Source: Sphingomonas sp. CBMAI 2297 | Lineage (GTDB): Bacteria > Pseudomonadota > Alphaproteobacteria > Sphingomonadales > Sphingomonadaceae | DNA length: 64,000 nucleotides | Assembly (NCBI RefSeq): GCF_029870595.1 | Contig: NZ_JAPDIR010000022.1 | Span: 1 to 64,000, forward strand | Direction: 5' to 3' | Program-made: the position numbers and the translations under genes | Notes under the pieces: generated by a model | What the model was told of the DNA's origin: nothing | What the model saw: only the letters and a program-made list of their open reading frames with translations | The model's database searches: none | Shown here: positions 41,430 through 50,510 of the stretch, piece after piece | How positions within the stretch are numbered: position 1 is the first letter of the stretch | Layout: each line of letters opens with the position of its first letter

Positions 41430-43103
41430 CTATCCGCCCGTCGCCATCGACAGATATTCTTCCTTCTGCAGCGCGATCGGCACATTGCCGTTGGTCCAGA
41501 GATAATCGTGGAAGCGCTTGAGATCGAAGGACTTGCCTTCGCGCACCCGGGCCTCCGCGAGGAACTCGGTCGTCTGCATCTTGCCGATCTGGTAGCTGAT
41601 CGCCTGGCCGGGCGCGGCGGCAAAGAAAGTCGCTTCCTCGCGCGCCGTCGCCCGGTCCATCGGGACCATCCTCTCCAGATAGTCGGCAGCCTGGGCGATG
41701 GTGAATTCACCTAGCGCCAGCTTCACGTCCACTTCGACCCGAAGGGCACGCAATCTCGCGAAATTATAGATGATCTCGCGCGTCTTGGGCGCGTCGGCCC
41801 AGAAGCCGGCCTGGAGCATCATCTCCTCGGCATAGAAGCCGGTGCCTTCATTGGCGCCGCTGTCATAATAGCGGCGGCGCAGCGGATCGGGGTTCCGCCA
41901 GCTGAGGCTGAGCTGGAAGAAATGGCCGGGCACGCCTTCATGGACGATGATCGGCCGCGGATCGCGCGCGATCGAAAGGTTGAAATAGCCGAGCTTGGGC
42001 GAGGGATCGGGGAGATAGACGGTCGCGTCCTGCCCGGTCCGGTCGATGCTGGTGAAATCGAAGGTCCGCCCCAGCCAGCCGATCGGCGCGAGATAGGCGG
42101 GGAAAGGCTGGGCCCTGTAATGCCCCACCCAGTCCGGGACCGTCAGCAGGTTCTTCTCGGTGAGGAACTGGCGGACCTTGAGCTCATCGGCGTCGAGCCG
42201 GGCAGTGACGGCGCCGATCGAGGCGCCGATCGGCAGCTCCGGCAGGCCGGCATTGCGGTTGCGCTCGAGCGTCTCGAACAGCACCGAGCGCGCCCATTCC
42301 TGACGGCCCATCGCGACGAGCTGCTCGGGCGAATAGGGATAGATGCCGACATTGCCGAGGAAATAGAGGTAGCTCTCGCGGCCGACAGCGGTCTGCTCGG
42401 GCAGGCCGGCGCGCTTCGCCTTGAGGAACTCGGTGTAGGCCGCGAACGCCGCGATCGCCTTCTCGACCACGGCACCGAGCCGCTTCTTCCGCGCCGCATC
42501 GGCATAGGGGGCGAGACCGGCGGCCATGCCGCGCAGGCTCTCCGGCACTTCGGCGAGCTGGCCGAGCGCGACGTCGACGAACGGCCCGCGCATGTCGTCG
42601 AGATTGGCACGGCCGGCGGCGAGGATCGCGGGGACGTTGCCGAGCAGGTGGATCACTTCATCCAGTCGCGCATGCGAGACCGGCGGCTTGGGCAGCAGGA
42701 CCTCGAACACCGGGTTGAGCGCCTGGGCGGTGTAGAAATGCGGCTGGCGGCGCCAGGCGGCGACATGGTCCATTTCCCAATGGACGCGGGCCAGCGCCGA
42801 GCCGACCAGCCGGTAATCGACCTTCTCGCCGATGGCTTGCGGCGCCGCTTCCAGCGCCTTCCAGCGCGCCTCGAACGCGGCGAGCTGCCGGCGCTGGGCG
42901 GCGACGCCGGCGGGCGACCAGTCGGGCAGCCAGCCGGCGGGGCGGACGATGCGCGGAATATCGTCGCTGCTCGCGGGCTGGGTGGTGCCGCGCCAGGCCC
43001 AGAAATCGGCGCCGAGCTGCTGGACGGCCGGCTGCGCGGCCGCCGCCTGCGCCATGAACAGGGTGGCGCCTCCCATCAGTACCGCGATGCCCCGGCCCAG
43101 CAT
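41430..43103 (-). CDS. DUF885 protein with HExxPGH motif, S9-linked
   Basis: A 557-residue exported DUF885 protein. ATG 43103 lies one base after the S9 peptidase stop, so translation is coupled. The signal peptide is MLGRGIAVLMGGATLFMAQA with cleavage near AAAAQP. It carries IIVHEGVPGHFFQ (His388, Glu389, His394) and NEGTGFYAEEMM, the expected zinc-hydrolase residues. It pairs with the S9 peptidase: both are probably periplasmic and may act in sequence on peptides brought in by the TonB receptor. Confidence 0.84.
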   Translation of the reverse strand: MLGRGIAVLMGGATLFMAQAAAAQPAVQQLGADFWAWRGTTQPASSDDIPRIVRPAGWLPDWSPAGVAAQRRQLAAFEARWKALEAAPQAIGEKVDYRLVGSALARVHWEMDHVAAWRRQPHFYTAQALNPVFEVLLPKPPVSHARLDEVIHLLGNVPAILAAGRANLDDMRGPFVDVALGQLAEVPESLRGMAAGLAPYADAARKKRLGAVVEKAIAAFAAYTEFLKAKRAGLPEQTAVGRESYLYFLGNVGIYPYSPEQLVAMGRQEWARSVLFETLERNRNAGLPELPIGASIGAVTARLDADELKVRQFLTEKNLLTVPDWVGHYRAQPFPAYLAPIGWLGRTFDFTSIDRTGQDATVYLPDPSPKLGYFNLSIARDPRPIIVHEGVPGHFFQLSLSWRNPDPLRRRYYDSGANEGTGFYAEEMMLQAGFWADAPKTREIIYNFARLRALRVEVDVKLALGEFTIAQAADYLERMVPMDRATAREEATFFAAAPGQAISYQIGKMQTTEFLAEARVREGKSFDLKRFHDYLWTNGNVPIALQKEEYLSMATGG

Positions 43104-43104
43104 G

Positions 43105-45339
43105 CTACTTCCGGTTCTTCACATTGCGATCGAAGAACTCGACCATCTTCTTGAACGAGAAACGGGTCTGCGGAATGTTCTCCGCGTCCCAGGGGTGGTT
43201 GGCGCCGGGCAGCGTCACCAGCTCGAACAGCTGCTCGCGCCGGATCATCTGCTCGGCCAGCGCCATCGTGTCCGAATAGAGGACGACGGAATCGCGGGTG
43301 CCGTGGATGATCATCAGCGGGTCCCTGATGCCCTTGGCCTGGTACAGCGCCGACTGCGCCTCGTAGCGCCCGGGCATGTCCGGCCCGTCGGGCGGACCCA
43401 TGATCCACATCTGCGCCGGGAAGGCATGCCAGACATTGGTGGCGGGCGCGCCGGCGATACCCGCGGCATAGAGGCCAGGCTTCTTCGACAGCGACATGAT
43501 CGTCATCAGCCCGCCATAGCTCGAGCCCCAGATGCCGATGCGCTTCGGATCGGCATGGCCCTGGGCGATCAGATAGCGGACGCCGCTCTCGAGATCGTTG
43601 ATGTCGGTCTCGCCATAGCTCTCATATTGCGTCTGGTTGTGGTCCCGTCCCTGCCCCCAGGAACCGCGGATGTTGACGGTCAGGACGATATAGCCCTGCG
43701 CGACGAAATACTGGTCGAGCCCCCAGGTCGGGTGGGCGCGGCGGCCGCCCCATTGGTTGTGGACCGCGTCCGAATAGACCGAGCCGACGATGACCGGGTA
43801 TTTCTTGCCCGGGTCGAAATCGGCGGGGACGCTCACCCGGCCGAGCAGGTTGATCCCGTCGACATGGCTGGGGAACTGGACATAGCTGGTCTTCGCCCAG
43901 GTCTGGCCGTAGAAATCGGGCTGGGGCGACTTTGTGACCTGCACCGCCTTGCCGGGCTTCGCGGTGTCGATGACGAACAGCTCGGGCGGCAGGTCGTCAT
44001 TGCTGTACCAGTCGGCGATGCGGCTGAAATCGGGAGAATAGACCGGCTCGTGCGTGCCGCCCGCCGGCCCGCTCAGCTGCTCGATCTTTCCGCCCGCCAG
44101 CGGCACGCGGTAGAGCTGGCGGTCCTGCAGGGCGGACTTGTTGGCGGTGAAATAGAGCTGCCTGTTCCTGGCATCGACCGCGAACGAAGCGATTTCCCAT
44201 TTGCCGCTGGTGATCTGGCGGGGCGCCTCGCCGGCCTTTTTCTGGTGGTAGAGCTGAAGCCAGCCGTCGCGATCGGTAAGGATGATCAGGCCGTCGTCGC
44301 CCGGCGCCCAGGCGACTTGCCAATCGGGGCGGAGATGCTTGGGCTCGCGCAGCTGGTAGAAGGTCTCGCGCCCGCCGGTGGCGGCGTCGTAGAGATAGAT
44401 GCTGTGCTCCTTGGCCTCCATGTCGGCGCTGCTGACGAACAGCCGCTTGCCGTCATGCGACAGGCCATAGCCCCAGACGTCGTGCTTGGCATCGGGGCGC
44501 TCGAACAGACGGGACTTGCCGGTGGCGAGGTCGACCATGCCGATCGCCGTCCTGCTGGTCTCCTCGCCGGGGAAGGCGCGGATCACGCGGTTGTTCTGCA
44601 GCTTGCCCTTGGCGTCGTAATAGATATCGCGCTCGGGCATGGCGCGGTCGTCGGCCTGCTGGAAGGCGATCGACTTGCCGCTATCGGCCCATTTGAAATC
44701 TTCGATGTAAACCTTGGGATCGTCGCTGCCGGCAAGGCGCGTGGCGACGGCTCCCTCCCCCGCCGCAATATCGCGGACCCAGAGCTGGCCGCCGGGGGCG
44801 ACCGGCGATGCGGCGGACGCGGCGGCGATGAAGGCGAGCTTCGAGCCGTCGGGCGCGACGGCGAGCTTGCGGATACCGCGCTTGTCGGCCTCCGCCTTCA
44901 CGATCCTGCCGTCCGCCTCGCGGATATGGAGCTGGCCGCCCAGGGTGAAGGCAACGCGGCCGTTGGCCAGGAACACCGCCTGGGCGATGCCCTTCGCTTC
45001 CGCCTCCGGCTTGCTGTCCTTGCCCAGGAAGGTCAGGCGGGTCTTCTGCCCGGTGCGGGGCGACCAGGACCAGATGTCGCGGAACGAATAGCCTTCGTCG
45101 TTCCACAGGAAGAGCACCGCGCTGCCGTCCGCGGCCCAGCTATAGCCCTGGGGATCGATGCCCACGAGGCTCTTGTAGCGATAGAGTTCGTCGATCGAGA
45201 AGCTGGTGCCGGGCACGCCGGCGGTGCCCCGGACCGGCCCCTGGGCCTGTTGCTGGGCAAGGGCGGGAGCCGCCGCCCCCGGCGCGGCGATCATGAGAGC
45301 CGCCGATATCGCCCGGACGGAAACGCTGAACTTGATCAT
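43105..45339 (-). CDS. Secreted S9-family (prolyl oligopeptidase / DPP IV-like) serine peptidase
   Basis: A 744-residue protein. Start ATG 45339 (MIKFSVSVRAIS); the signal peptide ends near APALAQQ. An N-terminal beta-propeller of about 480 residues precedes the alpha/beta hydrolase domain. The catalytic triad is visible: Ser607 in GSSYGG, Asp683 in HGTRDSVV, His715 in GANHPWD. Such enzymes cleave short peptides, often after proline. It lies 88 bases downstream of the TonB receptor gene and one base upstream of a DUF885 gene, giving a receptor-peptidase-peptidase order. S9 isopeptidases of lasso-peptide loci also pair with TonB receptors, but no lasso precursor or maturation gene is seen here. 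Confidence 0.87.
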   Translation of the reverse strand: MIKFSVSVRAISAALMIAAPGAAAPALAQQQAQGPVRGTAGVPGTSFSIDELYRYKSLVGIDPQGYSWAADGSAVLFLWNDEGYSFRDIWSWSPRTGQKTRLTFLGKDSKPEAEAKGIAQAVFLANGRVAFTLGGQLHIREADGRIVKAEADKRGIRKLAVAPDGSKLAFIAAASAASPVAPGGQLWVRDIAAGEGAVATRLAGSDDPKVYIEDFKWADSGKSIAFQQADDRAMPERDIYYDAKGKLQNNRVIRAFPGEETSRTAIGMVDLATGKSRLFERPDAKHDVWGYGLSHDGKRLFVSSADMEAKEHSIYLYDAATGGRETFYQLREPKHLRPDWQVAWAPGDDGLIILTDRDGWLQLYHQKKAGEAPRQITSGKWEIASFAVDARNRQLYFTANKSALQDRQLYRVPLAGGKIEQLSGPAGGTHEPVYSPDFSRIADWYSNDDLPPELFVIDTAKPGKAVQVTKSPQPDFYGQTWAKTSYVQFPSHVDGINLLGRVSVPADFDPGKKYPVIVGSVYSDAVHNQWGGRRAHPTWGLDQYFVAQGYIVLTVNIRGSWGQGRDHNQTQYESYGETDINDLESGVRYLIAQGHADPKRIGIWGSSYGGLMTIMSLSKKPGLYAAGIAGAPATNVWHAFPAQMWIMGPPDGPDMPGRYEAQSALYQAKGIRDPLMIIHGTRDSVVLYSDTMALAEQMIRREQLFELVTLPGANHPWDAENIPQTRFSFKKMVEFFDRNVKNRK

Positions 45340-45427
45340 CTTCCCAACACCTTCACCCTCTGTCGACGCTCCCGGCCCCGGTTGCCGGCGACGGCGGGGG
45401 ATCGCCGCCGCCGCCGGACTTGGGGCC

Positions 45428-48274
45428 TCAGAACCGCTTGCGGAAACCGATCGTGAACCGGCGGCCGATCGCGTCATAGGTATCCCGCTCGTAGAGCTGG
45501 AACGGCGGGTTGTGATCGCCCAGATTGTCGATCATGCCGTAGATGCTCAGGCTCTTGTCGATGTCGTAGGACGCGCTCAGATCGAAATAGCTGATCTGGC
45601 CCGTCTCCGGCACCGCGAGCAGCGGCATCGCCGCGCCGGAGGCCTTGGCGGCGGCGATCCGCCCGTCCTTCGCCGAGCCGATGAACCGGTGCCGCAGCGA
45701 GACCTGGAAGGCATCGGACACGTCCCAGGTCACGCGCTGGGTGAAGCGCCATTTGGGATTGGCGTTGCCGCAGGTGCCCCCGCCGATATAGCCCGCGCAA
45801 TCGACCGCCGCGACGATCGGGCTGCTCTGCACGATGCTGTTGATCAGATAGCTGCCGGCCAGATAATAGCTCAGCCGGCCCAGCGAGCCGATATCGTGGC
45901 GATAGTCGAGGCGGAAATCGACGCCCGCGGTCTTCATCGAGGCGATGTTCGCGTTGAGCAGCGGCACGTCATAGAGCTGCCCGTCCGACGAGCGGTGGTT
46001 GAGCGGCTGGCAGAAGATGTTGCTCATCGACAGATTGGCGCGACAGGCAGTGATCACCGACTGGAGGCCGCCACCGAACGCCGCGATCGCGCCGTCGATC
46101 TTGATGTTGTAATAATCGACGGTGAGTTGGAGGTTCGGCACGAACTCCGGCCGGAACACCGCGCCGAGCGACCAGGTGTCCGAAGTCTCTTCCTTCAGAT
46201 TGGGATTGCCGCCGGTGATCGCGCGGATCTGGACATTCTCCTGCTGGAACACGTCGATCACGCTCGCCGGCACGCCCAGCGAGCTGATGCAGAAGGCGCG
46301 CTCCGCCGCGGTGCGGTTGGCGCCGGTGGCATTGCAGAAGTCGGTCGCCTGCGGCGCGGTGTTGGTCGCGCCCGAATAGAGCTCGATCACGTTCGGCGCG
46401 CGCACCGCCCGCTGATAGAGCCCGCGGATCTTGAAGCTCTTCACCGGCGAGAACTCGCCGCCCGCCTTCCACGAAGTCACGCCGCCCGCGGTGGAATAGT
46501 CCGAGTAGCGGATGCCGCCTTCGAACGCGAGGAGGTGGACGAAGGGCAGGTCGGCCAGGATCGGCACGACGAGCTCGCCATAGACTTCCTTGACGTCGAA
46601 GCTGCCGCCGGTCGCCTGGATGCCCGCCGAGCGCGAGAGCGCCTTGCCCTGGATGTAGAGCTGGTCGGGCGTGAAGGTCGAGCTTTCCTTGCGATATTCC
46701 GCGCCCACCGAGATGCCGACATTGCCGGCGGGCAGCTTGAACAGCGTGCCGGTGATGCTGGCGCCGGCCTGTTTCTGGTCGACGACGGTGATGTTGGTGA
46801 GGTTGGTGTAGATATAGTCGATCATCGGCTTGGTCATCGACATCAGCCCGAACGGGTTGATCGTGACGCAGCGCGGATCGGCCACCTTGCAGGCATAGGG
46901 ATTGCTGGGGTTGGTCAGGAACGCGTTGGCGAAATTGTCGATCAGCACGCCGCCGCCCTGGACCTCGGTGATCCGGACATGGCCCTGATTGTAGAAGGCT
47001 TCCCAGTTCAGCTTGTCGGTCAGCGCGCCCTTCAGCCCGACGACGAAGCGCGAGAATTCGCGGGTCTGGTCGTCGGTGCGCGAGCCGAAGTCGAGCAGGC
47101 GGCGATTGATGTTGAGCGAAACCAGATTGTCGCCGTCACCGTCGAGATTGGTGCGCAGGAACTCGCGCAGCGACGACGACAGATAGGGATTGCGCAAATC
47201 GAACTGGAAGTTCGGCAGGAAGCCCGAACTGCTCATCGGCACCGCGCCCAGCGTCGAGTTGATCTCGCTGCGGACGTAATTGCCTTCCCAGAAGGCAGTG
47301 ACGTTGTCGGTCACGTCGTAATGGCCCGTGATCGCCCCCGACCAGCGCTTCATCGGCATCTGGAGATTGGTGTAGGGACGGTCGTTGAAGCCGTCGCTGG
47401 TCTTGTAGGCGCGCCAGCCCTCGGGCGCGAAGAAGATCCCGGCGGTGCCGATGGTGTTGCCGAACTGGTCGAGCTTGCCGACCAGCGCCGGCGTGAAGAT
47501 CGTGCCCTGCGGCGTGACGCCGTTGCCGCCGGGGACCAGCACGCCCTTGCCGTTCTGCACGGCATCGACCAGGTAGAGCGAGGCATGGTCGCGCGCGGCG
47601 CCCTTCACCATCGAACGGTCGTAATAGCTGCCGTTGAACACGATGTTGCCGCGGCCATCGCCGAAATTGCCGCCGACGGTGAAGTCGATATTGTAGCGCT
47701 CGGCATCGCCCCGCTCGCTGATGCCGTACTGGCCGCTGACTTCGAGACCCTGGAAATTGGTCTTGGTGACGAAGTTGACCACGCCGGCCATCGCATCCGA
47801 GCCATAGACCGCCGAGGCACCGCCGGTGACGACTTCCACCCGCTCGATCAGCGAGGGCGGGATCATGTTGATGTCGACCACGCCGTCCTGGCTGGCGCCG
47901 ACGATGCGGCGGCCGTTCTGCAGCACCAGGGTGCGCGCCGCGCCGAGGTTGCGCAGATTGACCGTGGCCGAGCCGTTGCCCGCATTGGACTGGGCACCTG
48001 AACCGGCGACCGCCTGGGGCAGCGCGTTGAGCAGCTGCTCGGTCTCGGCCGTGCCGGTCTGGCGGATTTCCTCGCTGCCGATCACGTTGACCGGGCTGTT
48101 CGAGTCGACATCCGGACGCGGGATGCGCGAGCCGGTGACGACGATCGCCTCGGCTTCCTGCGCTTCCGGCTCGGCGGTCTGCGCCATTGCCGTGCCCATC
48201 ATCATCATCGTGGCGAACAGCGCGGAGCCGCCCCGCAATCCCGCCCGCATCACCGCAACCCGCTTACTGCCCAT
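45428..48274 (-). CDS. TonB-dependent receptor heading the peptide operon
   Basis: A 948-residue outer-membrane receptor for energised import. ATG 48274 follows GGGGAG; in-frame sequence upstream is not protein-like. The signal peptide MGSKRVAVMRAGLRGGSA ends near TAMAQ; the TonB-box-like EAIVVTGSRI follows. The plug shows VNVIGSEEIRQTG, LVLQNGRRI and ERVEVVTGGASAVYGSDAMAG. The barrel fills the rest and ends RFTIGFRKRF with a terminal Phe. It belongs to the sphingomonad/xanthomonad type that lacks a C-terminal signalling extension. It is followed by S9 and DUF885 peptidase genes, so a peptide ligand is likely. Site C of the shared element lies about 80 bases upstream. Confidence 0.9.
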   Translation of the reverse strand: MGSKRVAVMRAGLRGGSALFATMMMMGTAMAQTAEPEAQEAEAIVVTGSRIPRPDVDSNSPVNVIGSEEIRQTGTAETEQLLNALPQAVAGSGAQSNAGNGSATVNLRNLGAARTLVLQNGRRIVGASQDGVVDINMIPPSLIERVEVVTGGASAVYGSDAMAGVVNFVTKTNFQGLEVSGQYGISERGDAERYNIDFTVGGNFGDGRGNIVFNGSYYDRSMVKGAARDHASLYLVDAVQNGKGVLVPGGNGVTPQGTIFTPALVGKLDQFGNTIGTAGIFFAPEGWRAYKTSDGFNDRPYTNLQMPMKRWSGAITGHYDVTDNVTAFWEGNYVRSEINSTLGAVPMSSSGFLPNFQFDLRNPYLSSSLREFLRTNLDGDGDNLVSLNINRRLLDFGSRTDDQTREFSRFVVGLKGALTDKLNWEAFYNQGHVRITEVQGGGVLIDNFANAFLTNPSNPYACKVADPRCVTINPFGLMSMTKPMIDYIYTNLTNITVVDQKQAGASITGTLFKLPAGNVGISVGAEYRKESSTFTPDQLYIQGKALSRSAGIQATGGSFDVKEVYGELVVPILADLPFVHLLAFEGGIRYSDYSTAGGVTSWKAGGEFSPVKSFKIRGLYQRAVRAPNVIELYSGATNTAPQATDFCNATGANRTAAERAFCISSLGVPASVIDVFQQENVQIRAITGGNPNLKEETSDTWSLGAVFRPEFVPNLQLTVDYYNIKIDGAIAAFGGGLQSVITACRANLSMSNIFCQPLNHRSSDGQLYDVPLLNANIASMKTAGVDFRLDYRHDIGSLGRLSYYLAGSYLINSIVQSSPIVAAVDCAGYIGGGTCGNANPKWRFTQRVTWDVSDAFQVSLRHRFIGSAKDGRIAAAKASGAAMPLLAVPETGQISYFDLSASYDIDKSLSIYGMIDNLGDHNPPFQLYERDTYDAIGRRFTIGFRKRF

Positions 48275-48746
48275 GTCCGTGTCTCCCCGAATGGATACGC
48301 CCACCTGCCTTGCTCCGCTCCGGCGTCGTTGGTCGCGCCATTTCCGTGAACAAGTGCGTGATTTTGAGCATATCAAGGGCGAAGGGTCAATTCGGGGTAA
48401 CGAAAAAATGTGAAAAGTGTCGCTTCTCGGTAACAAAGCTGCCGGGAAACCCGCGATTGCGCACGGTTTTTTCCAGGCCGGGGGACCGCTCCGACAGGGC
48501 CGACAGGCCAGGGCGCGCGCCCTCCAAACCTCGGAACAAAGGCCGGAAACTCTCGGTTTTCCGCCGATTCGCACCGGTTTGGACTGGTCTGAGGCACCCC
48601 GCATGCCTCCGAGATAACACCGATTCGGTGCCTCTTGACCAGTGCCACCCATGAGATCATCACATTACAAATCACATGTTTTTAGTTTTATTCTGAATGA
48701 TGCGGCGCCCGAGCATCTGGCGGCCGGAGACCGAGGGGAGATCGAC
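48275..48746. other. 472-base divergent control region
   Basis: Between the divergent TonB receptor and DUF885 genes no gene is credible; small open frames overlap on both strands without ribosome-binding sites. The stretch holds shared-element site C (48352-48365), a small hairpin CACCG-ATT-CGGTG (48618-48630), and an AT-rich tract at 48657-48700 just before the DUF885 gene. Promoters for both directions must lie here, but no -35/-10 pair stood out. Confidence 0.55.
48352..48365 (+). promoter_or_regulatory. Shared element AAGTGCGTGATTTT, site C
   Basis: Matches site B at 12 of 14 positions and shares the exact core TGCGTGAT with sites A and B. It lies about 80 bases upstream of the TonB receptor start (48274). 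A weaker core, AGCGTGAT (28217-28224), lies upstream of the amidohydrolase gene. Confidence 0.35.
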
Positions 48747-50438
48747 ATGCGTGCAGGAGGACTGGTGATCGCGATGCTCCTGGCCGGGAGCGCCGCGCCG
48801 GCGGCGTTCGGCATCGCTCCGGCAAGCGCGAGGCAGGCCACCGCCCAGCCCGACGGGCCGCCCCAGGGGACGCGCGGCCATGCCGATCTCGTCACGCTGT
48901 TCACGGCCTTCGATGCCTGGCGCACGCCGCCCACAGCCGACGGCGTCGACTACAGCGCCGCCGCGGTCGACAAGCGCCGCGCCGAGCTGCGCGGCTTCCA
49001 GGCGCAGCTCCCCGATTTCGCCGTGGCGCGCTGGGATCGCCACCAGCAGGTCGATTACCTCGCCGTCCGCGCGCAGATGGACCTGGAGGATTTCAACCTG
49101 AACATCCTCAAGCCCTGGGCACGCGATCCGGGCATGTATGTCGATACCCTGCAACGGCTGGCCTATACCGAGCTGCCGCTGAAGGGCGATGCGCTCGCCG
49201 GCTTTCGCGCCCGGCTGAAGGCGATCCCGGCCTATCTGGCCCAGGCGCGGACCAATCTCGATTCGGTGGCGGCGGATTATGCCGATCTCGCGCTCCACGG
49301 CCTTTCGCACGGCGACGGCGTGGGCCATGGCATGCCCTATCGCGCAGTGGAGCCCGAGGGGTTGATCGGCTGGTTCGCCGACCTGCGCGGCCGCGCGCGG
49401 ACGCAGCAACCAGCGCTGCTCGCGGACATCGCGGCAGCAGAGGGCGCGATCCGCGGCTTTCGCGACTGGCTCGCCGCCGCCCGCCCGACGATGACCGCCC
49501 GTGCCGGGGTCGGCAAGCCGGCCTATGACTGGTTCCTCGCCAATGTCCGGCTGATGCCCTATACTTCCGACGAAGTGGTGACGCTGGCCGAACGCGAGCT
49601 CACGCGCTTCTGGGCCGATTATGCCACCGAGCGGCACCGCAACCGGAAGCTCCCCGAACTACAGCTGCCCAAGTCGGCCGAGGAATATGAGGCGCAGCTC
49701 ACCGGCACCGATGCCAAGATCCGCAAATGGCTGAAGGATGAGGAGATCATCACCATCCCGGACTATATTCCGGGCAGCTATCGGGAGGTCGGCTTCAACG
49801 CGCCCTGGATCGTGCGCCCAACCGGGCCGATGTTCTGGGAGCAGATCCAGTTCCGCGACGCCTCGCCGGACCATCTCCATGCCACCTTCCCCGGCCACCG
49901 CTTCGACGGGATGACCGGAAAGCGGGTTACCGATCCAATCCGCGGCCGGGTGAGCGACAGCGGGCGCACCGAAGGCTGGGGCTTCTATCTCGAGGAGACG
50001 GCGCTCCAGCTGGGCCTGTTCGACGACCGGCCCCGCACCCGCGAGCTGATCTATATCTTCGGCCTGTTCCGCGCGGCCCGCACGATCGGCGACGTGAAGA
50101 TGCAGCGCAACGAGATGACCGTCGGCGAGACGATGCGGTTCTGGAAGCAATGGACGCCCTGGCTGGACGACAATGTCGCGCGCACCGACGCCGGCATCTA
50201 TATCCGCCGGCCGCCGGGCTATGGCATGACCTATACGATCGGCGCGATGCAGCTCCAGAAGCTGCTGGTCGATCGCCGCCGCCAGCTCGGCGACAGCTTC
50301 TCGGTCCGCGACTATCACGACTATCTGATGAACACCGGCCGCCTGCCGGTGTCGCTGCTGCGCTACGACCTGACCGGCCATGACGACGAGATCCGCGGGT
50401 TCTGGCGGCATGTCCCATTGTCGGACGTGCCGCGCTGA
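48747..50438 (+). CDS. Secreted DUF885 protein with atypical H-A-x-x-P-G-H motif
   Basis: A 563-residue exported protein. ATG 48747 follows GGGGAG by 6 bases; the signal peptide MRAGGLVIAMLLAGSAAPAA fits this start. The motif reads HATFPGH (His378 to His384), with Ala379 where other members have the catalytic Glu; TEGWGFYLEE (Glu409) is retained. The end SLLRYDLTGHDDEIRGFW matches that of the DUF885 protein at 13559-15211, so these two form a subfamily apart from the HExxPGH members at 36808 and 41430. Divergent from the peptide operon and followed by a strong terminator, it is probably a single-gene unit. Confidence 0.82.
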   Translation: MRAGGLVIAMLLAGSAAPAAFGIAPASARQATAQPDGPPQGTRGHADLVTLFTAFDAWRTPPTADGVDYSAAAVDKRRAELRGFQAQLPDFAVARWDRHQQVDYLAVRAQMDLEDFNLNILKPWARDPGMYVDTLQRLAYTELPLKGDALAGFRARLKAIPAYLAQARTNLDSVAADYADLALHGLSHGDGVGHGMPYRAVEPEGLIGWFADLRGRARTQQPALLADIAAAEGAIRGFRDWLAAARPTMTARAGVGKPAYDWFLANVRLMPYTSDEVVTLAERELTRFWADYATERHRNRKLPELQLPKSAEEYEAQLTGTDAKIRKWLKDEEIITIPDYIPGSYREVGFNAPWIVRPTGPMFWEQIQFRDASPDHLHATFPGHRFDGMTGKRVTDPIRGRVSDSGRTEGWGFYLEETALQLGLFDDRPRTRELIYIFGLFRAARTIGDVKMQRNEMTVGETMRFWKQWTPWLDDNVARTDAGIYIRRPPGYGMTYTIGAMQLQKLLVDRRRQLGDSFSVRDYHDYLMNTGRLPVSLLRYDLTGHDDEIRGFWRHVPLSDVPR

Positions 50439-50473
50439 TCGCGGCGGCGGCGCGCAGCCACTGCCAGGCAATG

Positions 50474-50510
50474 CGGGGGCGCACCGGGCGTGCGCCCCCG
50501 AGCCGTTTTC
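50474..50510 (+). terminator. Terminator hairpin after the DUF885 gene
   Basis: A perfect 11-pair stem, CGGGGGCGCAC (50474-50484) and GTGCGCCCCCG (50490-50500), with a 5-base loop, followed by AGCC and TTTT. It lies 36 bases after the stop. The stem is very stable, and the short T run makes a Rho-independent terminator likely. Confidence 0.65.

Noticed and set aside
43105..48274. S9 peptidase plus TonB receptor as a lasso-peptide isopeptidase locus
   Set aside because: No precursor peptide, asparagine-synthetase-like cyclase or leader peptidase gene is nearby, and the neighbours point to general peptide breakdown.
48387..48620. A small minus-strand open frame in the divergent control region
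   Set aside because: No ribosome-binding site, several overlapping frames on both strands, and composition like non-coding DNA.
24413..50438. A microcystin-type (mlr) degradation cluster
   Set aside because: Peptidases and a serine hydrolase are present, but no MlrA-like membrane protease or MlrC-like metallopeptidase is seen.
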